Assembly: GCA_002296285.1 (NCBI GenBank) | Contig: DBHX01000012.1 | Location: forward strand, 259-17,119 | Length of the DNA: 16,861 bases | Direction: 5' to 3' | Source of the DNA: a bacterium UBP8_UBA817 | GTDB taxonomy: Bacteria; Margulisbacteria; Marinamargulisbacteria; UBA817 | Shown here: positions 1-7,340 of the stretch, piece by piece | Layout of the letters: each line of letters begins with the position of its first letter | How positions within the stretch are numbered: the stretch's first letter is position 1 | The notes under the pieces: model-generated | Database searches by the model: none | What the model was told of the DNA's origin: nothing | The model's input: only the letters and a program-made list of their open reading frames with translations | Program-made: the position numbers and the translations under genes

Positions 1-495
1 CCCGGTAGATTCACACAAAATTTCACGTGTTCCGTGTTACTCGGGTATATAAAAAACAAGATCAATTGTTTTAAATTACAGGGCTATCACCTACTACGGC
101 TGGCCTTTCCATACCAATTCATCTAACAATTAATTTTTTGACTTGTCTAATCAACCAAGATTGATCTTATTTATAACCCACAACACCATTAACGCAACGC
201 TCTTGGGCTTGACACGTTAATAGTTTAGGCTTTTTCCTGTTCGCTCGCCGCTACTTAGGAAATCATTTTTATTTTATTTTCCTGGGGGTACTTAGATGTG
301 TCAGTTCTCCCCGTTAGCTCATTTCATTCTATGTATTCAAATGAATGTAGTCTGGCATAACCCAGACTGGGTTTCCCCATTCGGAAATCTCCGGATTAAC
401 GCCTGTAGCGGCTCCCCGAAGCTTATCGCAGCTGTCCACGTCCTTCTTCATACTGCACACCAAGATATCCCCCATATGCCCTTAATATCTTAACG
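1..495 (-). rRNA. rrl: 23S ribosomal RNA, 5' portion (partial)
   Basis: Read on the minus strand, this stretch carries the conserved landmarks of 23S domain I in order: CGTTAAG...TAAGGGC at the 5' end, GAAGGACGTG, CTGCGATAAGCTTCGGGGAG, GATTTCCGAATGGGGAAACC, CACATCTAAGTACCC, GTAGCGGCGAGCGAA, GGTGATAGCCCTGTA and GAACACGTGAAA. Lining up its start with E. coli 23S (GGTTAAGCGACTAAGCG) puts mature position 1 near 495. The gene runs off the left edge, so only about the first sixth is present. Short open frames inside it are not genes. The block that reads GGTGGATGCC in most bacteria is GGGGGATATC here, so the molecule is somewhat divergent. No 16S or tRNA precedes it: the next gene upstream is manC on the other strand. 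Confidence 0.95.
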
Positions 496-592
496 AATGG
501 TAACTTAAGAATACTTAAAGTAAATTAGATAATTTTTTTAATACTAAAAAAATTGGAGTATTTTTTTTTGTCATTTTCATCAATATTTTCTA

Positions 593-604
593 TCTCAAAG
601 ATCA
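593..604 (-). promoter_or_regulatory. boxA-like antitermination site in the 23S leader
   Basis: The minus strand reads TGATCTTTGAGA, matching 9 of 12 positions of the E. coli rRNA boxA TGCTCTTTAACA. It sits a few bases after the predicted start point, where a boxA would be expected. boxA binds NusB/NusE to keep polymerase processive over rRNA. The match is short, so this is tentative. Confidence 0.4.
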
Positions 605-617
605 AATCAGTGAATAA

Positions 618-646
618 AGTATATGAAACACTTTATGGTTTGTAAA
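618..646 (-). promoter_or_regulatory. Predicted sigma70-type promoter of the 23S gene, with A-rich upstream element
   Basis: On the minus strand TTTACA (641-646) and TATACT (618-623) are separated by exactly 17 bases, close to the -35/-10 consensus. Just upstream, 648-671 is a run of A tracts resembling the UP elements of rRNA promoters. Transcription would start near 611, about 115 bases before the mature 23S end. This supports the 23S gene being transcribed on its own and not from a 16S-tRNA-23S operon. It is a prediction from sequence only. Confidence 0.65.
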
Positions 647-727
647 GCCTATTTTCTATTTTTTTTTTGGCATTTACATATTTGATTAAACTAGCTTTCT
701 GTTTAGCCAAGCTGATAATATAAATGA

Positions 728-2068
728 ATGAAAAAATATAAGCACATATTACTATGTGGGGGTGCGGGAAAGCGACTTTGGCCACTATCCAGAGAGAATT
801 ACCCAAAACCATATTTATCATTCAATAATGAAGCATCTCTCTTTCAAAAAACCATGCAACGCCACACAAACGCTCACGAGCATTTAATCATTACAAATCA
901 AAGATTATTTTATCAAAGCAACTATCAAGTCAATCAAATTAGTGCATTAAATAAGGTTCAGTACATATTGGAATCATGTGGGAAAAATACTGGCCCAGCA
1001 ATTTTACTGGCATGCTTAGCATCAAACGAAGATGACACCTTGGTTGTAACCCCGGCAGATCACGATATCGAGCCGATTGAAAACTATCATAACAATATTT
1101 ATACCGGCATTGATTTAGCTGAAAAAACAAATGGGATTATACTGATCGGCATCCAACCGACCTACCCATCAACAGAATTTGGTTACATTGAAGCCAAGGA
1201 TCAATGCGTTCGTTCATTTAAAGAAAAACCCGATGCCATGACGGCCGCAGCCTATCTAAAATCTGGCCATTACCTTTGGAACAGTGGCATTTTTATCTTT
1301 AAAGCAAGCACCGTCATTAACGCATTCAAAACCATTGCACCCACCACCTATGAAAAAGTACACCACGCTTACAACACCAAATCGGAATTAAACATCGTTG
1401 AATTGGATACCATTGACGCCATGTCATTTGATCGGGGCATATTGGAAGAAAGCAATAACATCCATGTCATCAACAACACCTTCGGTTGGAGTGATATGGG
1501 CTGCTTTGATGAACTAGAAAAAAGAACCCCCTCAAATAAAAAAGAAGTTCAATTTAATGCATCCAATACATTTTCAATGTCAACCTCAGATAAAACCATT
1601 GCATTTCATGATGTTAATGATATCTATTTAATTGAATCCAATGATGCAATATTGGTTGGTAAGAAAGGGGCGTCAAAACATGTATCAGACGTGGTATCAA
1701 CCCTTGAAAAAACAAATGCAGAGATTTTAAAACAGTCCAATATTGTTTACCGCCCATGGGGATATTACAACATATTAATGGAATCGGACAACTACAAGGT
1801 CAAGCAAATCGTGGTCTACCCCAATCATCGGCTGTCATTGCAAAAGCATCAACACCGAAGTGAACATTGGACATGCGTATTGGGTCAAATTACCGTCGTA
1901 AATAACGACGAAATAACGCAATTAAATCCGAATGAATCCATTTACATTAACAAAGGAAACCTTCATCGAATCGAAAATAATGGCACTGAAAACGCCGAGA
2001 TTATTGAAGTGCAATGTGGCAATTACTTAGGTGAAGATGATATTGTTCGGGTTGAGTCTGATTATTAA
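728..2068 (+). CDS. manC: Bifunctional mannose-1-phosphate guanylyltransferase / mannose-6-phosphate isomerase (type II PMI)
   Basis: This enzyme family makes GDP-mannose from mannose-1-phosphate and GTP, and the C-terminal cupin interconverts fructose-6-P and mannose-6-P, in the cytoplasm. The N-terminal nucleotidyltransferase has the signature GGAGKRLWPLSRENYPKPYL (residues 11-30), FGYIE (151-155), FKEKPD (164-169) and NSGIF (185-189). The C-terminal isomerase cupin begins at YRPWGYY (341) and contains LSLQKHQHRSEHW (369-381), IYINKGNLHRIEN (405-417) and the terminal GEDDIVR. At 446 residues it is slightly shorter than the usual 470-480, but both domains are complete. No Shine-Dalgarno sequence precedes the ATG; an overlapping ATG at 724 closes at once. 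It is the first gene of the plus-strand run, and its stop overlaps the next start by one base. No phosphomannomutase is in the window, so that step must be encoded elsewhere. The molecular function is secure; the end product is inferred. Confidence 0.93.
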   Translation: MKKYKHILLCGGAGKRLWPLSRENYPKPYLSFNNEASLFQKTMQRHTNAHEHLIITNQRLFYQSNYQVNQISALNKVQYILESCGKNTGPAILLACLASNEDDTLVVTPADHDIEPIENYHNNIYTGIDLAEKTNGIILIGIQPTYPSTEFGYIEAKDQCVRSFKEKPDAMTAAAYLKSGHYLWNSGIFIFKASTVINAFKTIAPTTYEKVHHAYNTKSELNIVELDTIDAMSFDRGILEESNNIHVINNTFGWSDMGCFDELEKRTPSNKKEVQFNASNTFSMSTSDKTIAFHDVNDIYLIESNDAILVGKKGASKHVSDVVSTLEKTNAEILKQSNIVYRPWGYYNILMESDNYKVKQIVVYPNHRLSLQKHQHRSEHWTCVLGQITVVNNDEITQLNPNESIYINKGNLHRIENNGTENAEIIEVQCGNYLGEDDIVRVESDY

Positions 2069-3159
2069 TGAAAATTAAGGTAATCAATAAGCTATACCAT
2101 CCTTGGGTGGGTGGGGTGGAAACACATGTCAAAGATATTGCTGAGGGAATTCATGAATCCTTTGATGTTGAGGTCGTGTGTTGCAATACTCAGAAAAAAA
2201 CAGTCACAGAAACAATCAATCACATCAAAGTAACCAAATATGGATCCTGGGGCATTTTATTTTCTCAACCAATCAGCCTTTCCTTAATTCAACATCTAAA
2301 AAAACATGGGGCGGATATTCTTCATTTTCACCTACCCAACCCATGGGGGGTTTTAGCCTATTTCTTGACCCGACCCAGGGGAAAAATCCTCATTACATGG
2401 CACTCAGACATTATCAAACAAAAAATAATATTATTTTTTTACAAACCCCTGCTGTATTGGTTTTTAAACAAGGCCGAAAAAATCATTGTCACTTCCCCAA
2501 ATATGGCAAAAAACTCCCCCTTCTTAAAAAAATTTCAATCAAAAATCAACGTCATCCCATTGGGCATTCAGTCTGAAAAATACCACGTCAATCCATTGGA
2601 AAAAGATCATAATCGATTTGCATTATTTGTTGGACGGCTGATTTACTATAAAGGGGTCATTGAATTAATTGAGGCACTAAAAAAAAGCCATGTAAAATTA
2701 ATTATGATTGGAGAAGGCCCATTAAAACCTCTCATTGAGCAATCCGCCGAAACATTACTCAAAAAGAAGCAACTTATTCTGTTACCCTTTCAAAAGAAAG
2801 ACACCCTAAATAAATATTTTAATCATTGTGAATTTTTCATATTGCCATCCACCCATCCATCTGAAGCCTTTGGCATCGTTCAACTCGAAGCCATGATTTA
2901 TGCGAAACCCGTCATTTCCACCAATCTCCCAACAGGGGTTCCTTTTGTTAATCAACACAAAAAGACAGGACTCATTGTAGAGCCAGGAAATAGTGACGAT
3001 CTGGCTCAAGCCATGGACGTGCTTTGGAACAATGAAAATCTTCGCACCACTTATGGTAAAAACGCAAAAAAACGATGCATGGATTTATTCACCAAACATC
3101 AAATGATTTCAAAAACCATCGATTGCCTTAATTCCATGATTAAAAAGAAGGATGATTAA
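2068..3159 (+). CDS. GT4-family glycosyltransferase (GT-B fold)
   Basis: It is predicted to transfer a sugar from a nucleotide-sugar donor to a lipid-linked or polysaccharide acceptor at the inner face of the cytoplasmic membrane. The N-terminal Rossmann domain opens with the glycine-rich HPWVGGVETH loop (residues 11-20) and has WHSDI at 111-115. The C-terminal donor-binding domain begins with VGRLIYYKG (188-196), followed by IGEGP (214-218) and the GT4 EX7E signature SEAFGIVQLE (E266 and E274). At 363 residues it has normal length and no membrane helix. Its ATG overlaps the manC stop (TAATG), suggesting translational coupling and making GDP-mannose a plausible donor, but sugar specificity cannot be read from the sequence. 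It resembles mannosyl/rhamnosyl transferases of O-antigen and capsule loci. Confidence 0.9.
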   Translation: MKIKVINKLYHPWVGGVETHVKDIAEGIHESFDVEVVCCNTQKKTVTETINHIKVTKYGSWGILFSQPISLSLIQHLKKHGADILHFHLPNPWGVLAYFLTRPRGKILITWHSDIIKQKIILFFYKPLLYWFLNKAEKIIVTSPNMAKNSPFLKKFQSKINVIPLGIQSEKYHVNPLEKDHNRFALFVGRLIYYKGVIELIEALKKSHVKLIMIGEGPLKPLIEQSAETLLKKKQLILLPFQKKDTLNKYFNHCEFFILPSTHPSEAFGIVQLEAMIYAKPVISTNLPTGVPFVNQHKKTGLIVEPGNSDDLAQAMDVLWNNENLRTTYGKNAKKRCMDLFTKHQMISKTIDCLNSMIKKKDD

Positions 3160-3179
3160 TCGCAAATGAGTTTGATATA

Positions 3180-5180
3180 ATGACATCAATGAATTCACTG
3201 TCAACCATCGCTAATCGCACGTATCTTTTTTTGTGTTATGCCATCATATTTGGCACAACATTATTTTTTTCTACCGCCACCCGATCCGTATTTGAAGTCA
3301 ACAAACTAGGCATTGTAAAAATTGCGTTATCCCTCATGGGCATATTATTTTTTTATGACCAATTATTTGGTAAAAACACATGGTTTTTCAAACCCAAAAA
3401 AAATAAATGGTTTAATATCTCACTCCTCATCGTTTGGATTAGCAATTTACTATCCACCGTATTTTCAAAAAACATTATGGTGAGTATTTATGGGTCATAT
3501 GATCGTTGGGAAGGCATTATTACAACCACCTTTTATTTATTTATGGTCTACCTCGTTGCAAACAAAAAAGGACTGGCCAATGCCACCAAAATCATATGGG
3601 CCATCATCATTGCCGGTGCATTATCCAGCCTATATGGGATTGTTCAAAGTTATGGACTTGATATTATCAGTTGGAGTTTGGACCCATCCATGCGCGTATT
3701 TGGCAGCATCAATAACCCCGTGCATTACTGCGCCATCATGGGCATGTGCATTCCCTTAATCATCGGCCAGTTATTTTACACCGTCAATAAAACCGATGGG
3801 CAACCAACCAATTTCAGTCATTTTCTAACCATCATCTTCTATTATATTGTGATTGGCCTGATGACACAGTTAATCAAAATAAAACACAACTCCATTGAAT
3901 GGATCGCTTTATTTATTCTGGTTTTAGGCGCCCCTTACATTTACTACGCAACATTATGCATCAAAAAACCAAGTCATCAAAATATCTTAAACATTTTATT
4001 TAACTCACTAATTCTTGTGATTTATGCGGCTTATTTATCGTATTCAAGAGCCACTTGGCTGGGGGTAACAGCCGCCACAGGACTGATGTTTTCCATTACC
4101 TTAATTACCAAGTTGAACCTATCAAAGCGACATTTTTTATTGACGACATTTGGCTGTCTGACATTTACAATGGTTAGTTACCTAATTTTTTTATTTAACC
4201 TCTACACAATCTCCAATGGCATGCTGATTGGATCAATTCTGGCATTGGTGTTCATGGGATGTCTAATATTGTACCCGTTTAAATCAAATGAGTTATTGTT
4301 GAATATCATCACCATTGGACTGTTACTTAGCTCACAATTTTATACCACAACCTACGCATCCAGTATTATCTTATTAGGGCTGATGGCCTTATGCATTTAT
4401 AAAAAGAAAAATGATATTTTCAACCTCCCAACGCGACTAATTTCAATCATGATCATATTCATGAATATTCAATTCATCACATCATCATTTATTCACTTTT
4501 TAAATTTCGTCATTCTACTGTTAACCATCATTGTTTGCGAAAAAACCAGCACTGTTAAAACCCCATTTAGTGCAAGCAAGGTATTTCAATGGAAACTGAT
4601 TACCATCCTTTTATTTGCATTCATCATCATCTCCCCCAATATTTACTTATGGAGCACAAAAAACTCATCGGATATTTCAAACTCAAAAATATTGGTTCAA
4701 CAAGCATCCGATAAAATCAATAGCTTTCAGTCCATTGCCATTGAAGGAAGTGCACGAAGCTCAATGTGGAAAAGTTCATTCCCGTGGATCAACGATCACC
4801 TATTTTTTGGGAGTGGATTAGATACCATTAAATATTATTACCCAAAATACAGACGCCCAGAATACGGAAAGTTAGAGGGAGGACATAATTATACCCCCGA
4901 CCGTCTACATAATGAATATTTAAATACCTTGGCAACCAAAGGCATCATCGGATTCATTACCTACTACATCCTATTTATTGGGGGCGCATTCACCAGCTTG
5001 CTGTTATTCATTAAGAACAAATCAAACCAACACCAATTTTTAATTGTTGGACTTATTGGGGGCGGATTGGTGTATTTAGGACAAGTATTATTCAATTTTG
5101 GGGTTGTTGCAACGCTTGTTTATTTCTTTATTTTTCTTAGTTTAGGCATCGCCTTGAAAGCAAACAATGAAGCCTCTTAA
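3180..5180 (+). CDS. O-antigen ligase / polymerase-like multispanning membrane protein
   Basis: This is a 666-residue, very hydrophobic protein with well over ten likely membrane helices. Features of the Wzy/WaaL family are YGSYDRWEG (residues 104-112), RVFGSINNPVHY (172-183), YSRATWLG (288-295) and, in the large loop between about 490 and 590, GLDTIKYYYP and DRLHNEYLNTLATKGIIG (574-591). In WaaL-type ligases the conserved arginine and histidine of this loop take part in transferring lipid-linked glycan to an acceptor on the outer face of the inner membrane. The protein is longer than the typical 400-450, with extra helices between about 320 and 450. It lies 20 bases after the glycosyltransferase and overlaps the TPR gene by 14 bases. 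Whether it acts as polymerase (Wzy), O-antigen ligase (WaaL) or protein glycosylation ligase (PglL) cannot be decided. Confidence 0.85.
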   Translation: MTSMNSLSTIANRTYLFLCYAIIFGTTLFFSTATRSVFEVNKLGIVKIALSLMGILFFYDQLFGKNTWFFKPKKNKWFNISLLIVWISNLLSTVFSKNIMVSIYGSYDRWEGIITTTFYLFMVYLVANKKGLANATKIIWAIIIAGALSSLYGIVQSYGLDIISWSLDPSMRVFGSINNPVHYCAIMGMCIPLIIGQLFYTVNKTDGQPTNFSHFLTIIFYYIVIGLMTQLIKIKHNSIEWIALFILVLGAPYIYYATLCIKKPSHQNILNILFNSLILVIYAAYLSYSRATWLGVTAATGLMFSITLITKLNLSKRHFLLTTFGCLTFTMVSYLIFLFNLYTISNGMLIGSILALVFMGCLILYPFKSNELLLNIITIGLLLSSQFYTTTYASSIILLGLMALCIYKKKNDIFNLPTRLISIMIIFMNIQFITSSFIHFLNFVILLLTIIVCEKTSTVKTPFSASKVFQWKLITILLFAFIIISPNIYLWSTKNSSDISNSKILVQQASDKINSFQSIAIEGSARSSMWKSSFPWINDHLFFGSGLDTIKYYYPKYRRPEYGKLEGGHNYTPDRLHNEYLNTLATKGIIGFITYYILFIGGAFTSLLLFIKNKSNQHQFLIVGLIGGGLVYLGQVLFNFGVVATLVYFFIFLSLGIALKANNEAS

Positions 5181-6096
5181 ACAAATCATCTTTATCGGGA
5201 TCTGCGGCATGTTTGGGTATTTTATTCTTGATGCCATTCAGCATATCCAATCAGAAATTCATCATCGAAATGGATTTATAAAAAAAGAAAGAGGCTACGC
5301 AAAATTAGCAAATCAAAGCTATTTAAAGGCCGTTAAATTAATTCCATGGGAAAATCATTATCGACTTCAATTGGCCAAAAGCTACGAAGACACCGCCATT
5401 AAACACCCAAAAGAACACATTAAATACACAAATCTTGCCATTAAAGAATACGAAACATTAATTAAATCCGACCCACTAAATCCATGGTTCAAAGCGCGAC
5501 TAGGATTAATCTACCATGACTTGCATAAAAAAAACCCAAGCCAAACCGTATATAAAAATCTAGCGCATGATCTTGCATTAGCCGCAACAAACAATGACCC
5601 CAAAAACCCCCTCTTCACACTGCATTACGGGCATTTATTGTATACATACAATGACATTGAGAAAGCAAAGTCCTATTATCTTAAAACATTGGAATATGAT
5701 TCAGACTTAACCGAAGCTCACTTTAATTTAGGCGCAATCTACACAGAAGAAAACAACCTAGAACAGGCGATTCGTCATTATAAAATTGTTCATGAACAAC
5801 TACAACGTTTAGAAAAAAAACATCGCCGACAACCCAGTCAAGAGTTAAAAAATAAAATTGATCGATTTCAAAATGCACGCATTAATTTGGCACGTTATTA
5901 TTTTTCTGAAAATCAACCCACCAGTGCCTATGAATTAATCAGCATCATTCCTGTATCTGTCGAAAAATATGAACTACTCGCGCAATATTATGTAAAAATC
6001 AATCAAACAGCCGCTGCAATTTCATTATACAAACAATTAAATGATCGCCTTAAAACGGATCAATACAATGAAAAGATTTATGAACTTCGTCAATGA
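5167..6096 (+). CDS. Membrane-anchored tetratricopeptide-repeat protein
   Basis: The 309-residue protein has one N-terminal hydrophobic helix (about residues 7-24) that would serve as an anchor, followed by helical repeats. TPR-like units are visible around 41-60, 85-103 (NLAIKEYETLIKSDPLNPW), 131-148, 150-180 (HYGHLLYTYNDIEKAKSYY), 183-207 (AHFNLGAIYTEENNLEQAI) and 260-292. TPRs are protein-docking surfaces. Several O-antigen ligase-like proteins carry TPRs fused at their C terminus; here the TPR part is separate but overlaps the ligase gene by 14 bases, so it may be a partner subunit of that enzyme. The start ATG lies inside the ligase end, and no clear Shine-Dalgarno is seen. Its last bases overlap the hflX start (ATGA). 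Confidence 0.8.
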   Translation: MKPLKQIIFIGICGMFGYFILDAIQHIQSEIHHRNGFIKKERGYAKLANQSYLKAVKLIPWENHYRLQLAKSYEDTAIKHPKEHIKYTNLAIKEYETLIKSDPLNPWFKARLGLIYHDLHKKNPSQTVYKNLAHDLALAATNNDPKNPLFTLHYGHLLYTYNDIEKAKSYYLKTLEYDSDLTEAHFNLGAIYTEENNLEQAIRHYKIVHEQLQRLEKKHRRQPSQELKNKIDRFQNARINLARYYFSENQPTSAYELISIIPVSVEKYELLAQYYVKINQTAAAISLYKQLNDRLKTDQYNEKIYELRQ

Positions 6097-7340
6097 ATAA
6101 GGATACCATTTGTATCGGCATAGAAACCCCCGAATCGGACTGGTTGGTTGAGGATTCACTTTTTGAACTTGAAGAACTGACCACAACCGCAGGACTCAAC
6201 GTGGTTGAAAAGCTATCTCAAAATAGGCTCAAACAAAATCAATTAAGTTACATCGGAAAAGGAAAATTAGAAGAACTCAAAGAAATTATTGAGTCTCAAA
6301 ACATTCAAATTGCAGTCTTCGACGATGAGCTATCCCCCATGCAACAACGCCATTTAGAAAATGCTTTAAAAATCAAAGTATTGGATCGAACAAGTTTGGT
6401 ACTGGATATTTTTTCACAAAGAGCACAAACAAAAGAAGCCCAAATTCAAATTGAACTGGCCCAATTGCAATATCTACAGCCAAGGCTTCGACGAATGTGG
6501 ACCCATTTGTCACGTTTAGGAGGAGGCATTGGAACCAGGGGACCAGGAGAGACACAATTAGAGGTTGATCGACGAGAGATTGGAAAACGCATACAAAAAC
6601 TAAAAAAGGACTTACTAAAAGTTAAAAAAACAAGAGAAAGTCAACGAAAAAAACGGGTGGAAACCCCGTACCTAACCGTCGCCATCATGGGCTACACAAA
6701 TGCCGGTAAATCAACATTGCATGATTTACTTACCCAATCCAATGTGTTGCAAGAAGATAAGCTCTTTGCGACACTGGACCCAACGACCCGAAAATTAAAA
6801 CTAAGCACAAATGAAGAGATATTAATTACCGACACCGTCGGGTTTATTCGTAAACTACCCCATCAATTGGTGGATGCGTTTAAAGCCACGTTGGAAGAAG
6901 TGATTTACGCCGATTTAATTTTACATATCATTGATTGCTCCAACCCCCATTGGAACGACTTAATGAAAACTTCACATGAGGTTTTAAATCAACTAGATAT
7001 CAAAATTAAAAATGAACAAATCATATTTAACAAAATTGACTTAAGTAAAGATCCAGTACTAACCAAACATGAATGCAAAGACATCTCCCCTATTTTTATA
7101 TCTGCCAAACAATCTTCCACCAAATCAACCATCATCCACCTCATCGAAAAAAAAATAGCTCAATTTAAAGCAATTATGACGTTTAGCATTCCTTTTGATC
7201 GAATGAACATCTACTCCCTACTGCATGAAAAAAGTCGGATAATTACTACGGAGCATTTGGATTCTGGAATTAAAATTGTTTGTGAAATTAATGAAATTTT
7301 GGGAACAAAAATCATGGCTCAACTGCATAAAGTTAATTAG
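6093..7340 (+). CDS. hflX: GTPase HflX (ribosome-splitting/rescue factor)
   Basis: HflX binds 50S subunits and splits stalled or hibernating ribosomes using GTP. The 415-residue sequence shows the HflX N-terminal domain ending in the diagnostic glycine-rich stretch GGGIGTRGPGETQLEVDRR (143-161), a basic helical linker (162-190), and a GTPase domain with G1 GYTNAGKST (200-208), ATLDPTT with the switch I threonine (226-232), G3 DTVGF (247-251), G4 NKID (313-316) and G5 SAK (337-339). All key residues are present. The ATG overlaps the TPR stop by four bases. In many alphaproteobacteria hflX follows hfq; here it closes a polysaccharide gene run, an unusual context. Its 3' end overlaps the convergent usher gene by 8 bases, with no terminator between. 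Confidence 0.96.
   Translation: MNKDTICIGIETPESDWLVEDSLFELEELTTTAGLNVVEKLSQNRLKQNQLSYIGKGKLEELKEIIESQNIQIAVFDDELSPMQQRHLENALKIKVLDRTSLVLDIFSQRAQTKEAQIQIELAQLQYLQPRLRRMWTHLSRLGGGIGTRGPGETQLEVDRREIGKRIQKLKKDLLKVKKTRESQRKKRVETPYLTVAIMGYTNAGKSTLHDLLTQSNVLQEDKLFATLDPTTRKLKLSTNEEILITDTVGFIRKLPHQLVDAFKATLEEVIYADLILHIIDCSNPHWNDLMKTSHEVLNQLDIKIKNEQIIFNKIDLSKDPVLTKHECKDISPIFISAKQSSTKSTIIHLIEKKIAQFKAIMTFSIPFDRMNIYSLLHEKSRIITTEHLDSGIKIVCEINEILGTKIMAQLHKVN

Noticed and set aside
296..493. 65-residue open frame on the plus strand at the left end
   Set aside because: It lies entirely antisense to conserved 23S rRNA sequence and has no protein family features.
540..571. AATACT...AGTATT stem followed by a T run on the plus strand, resembling a terminator
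   Set aside because: The stem has six pairs with only one G-C, nothing is transcribed from the left on that strand except antisense 23S, and it sits in an AT-rich leader. Chance is likely.
496..727. Promoter for the plus-strand manC run
   Set aside because: Several AT-rich hexamers are present but no -35/-10 pair with 16-18 base spacing stood out, so none is listed.
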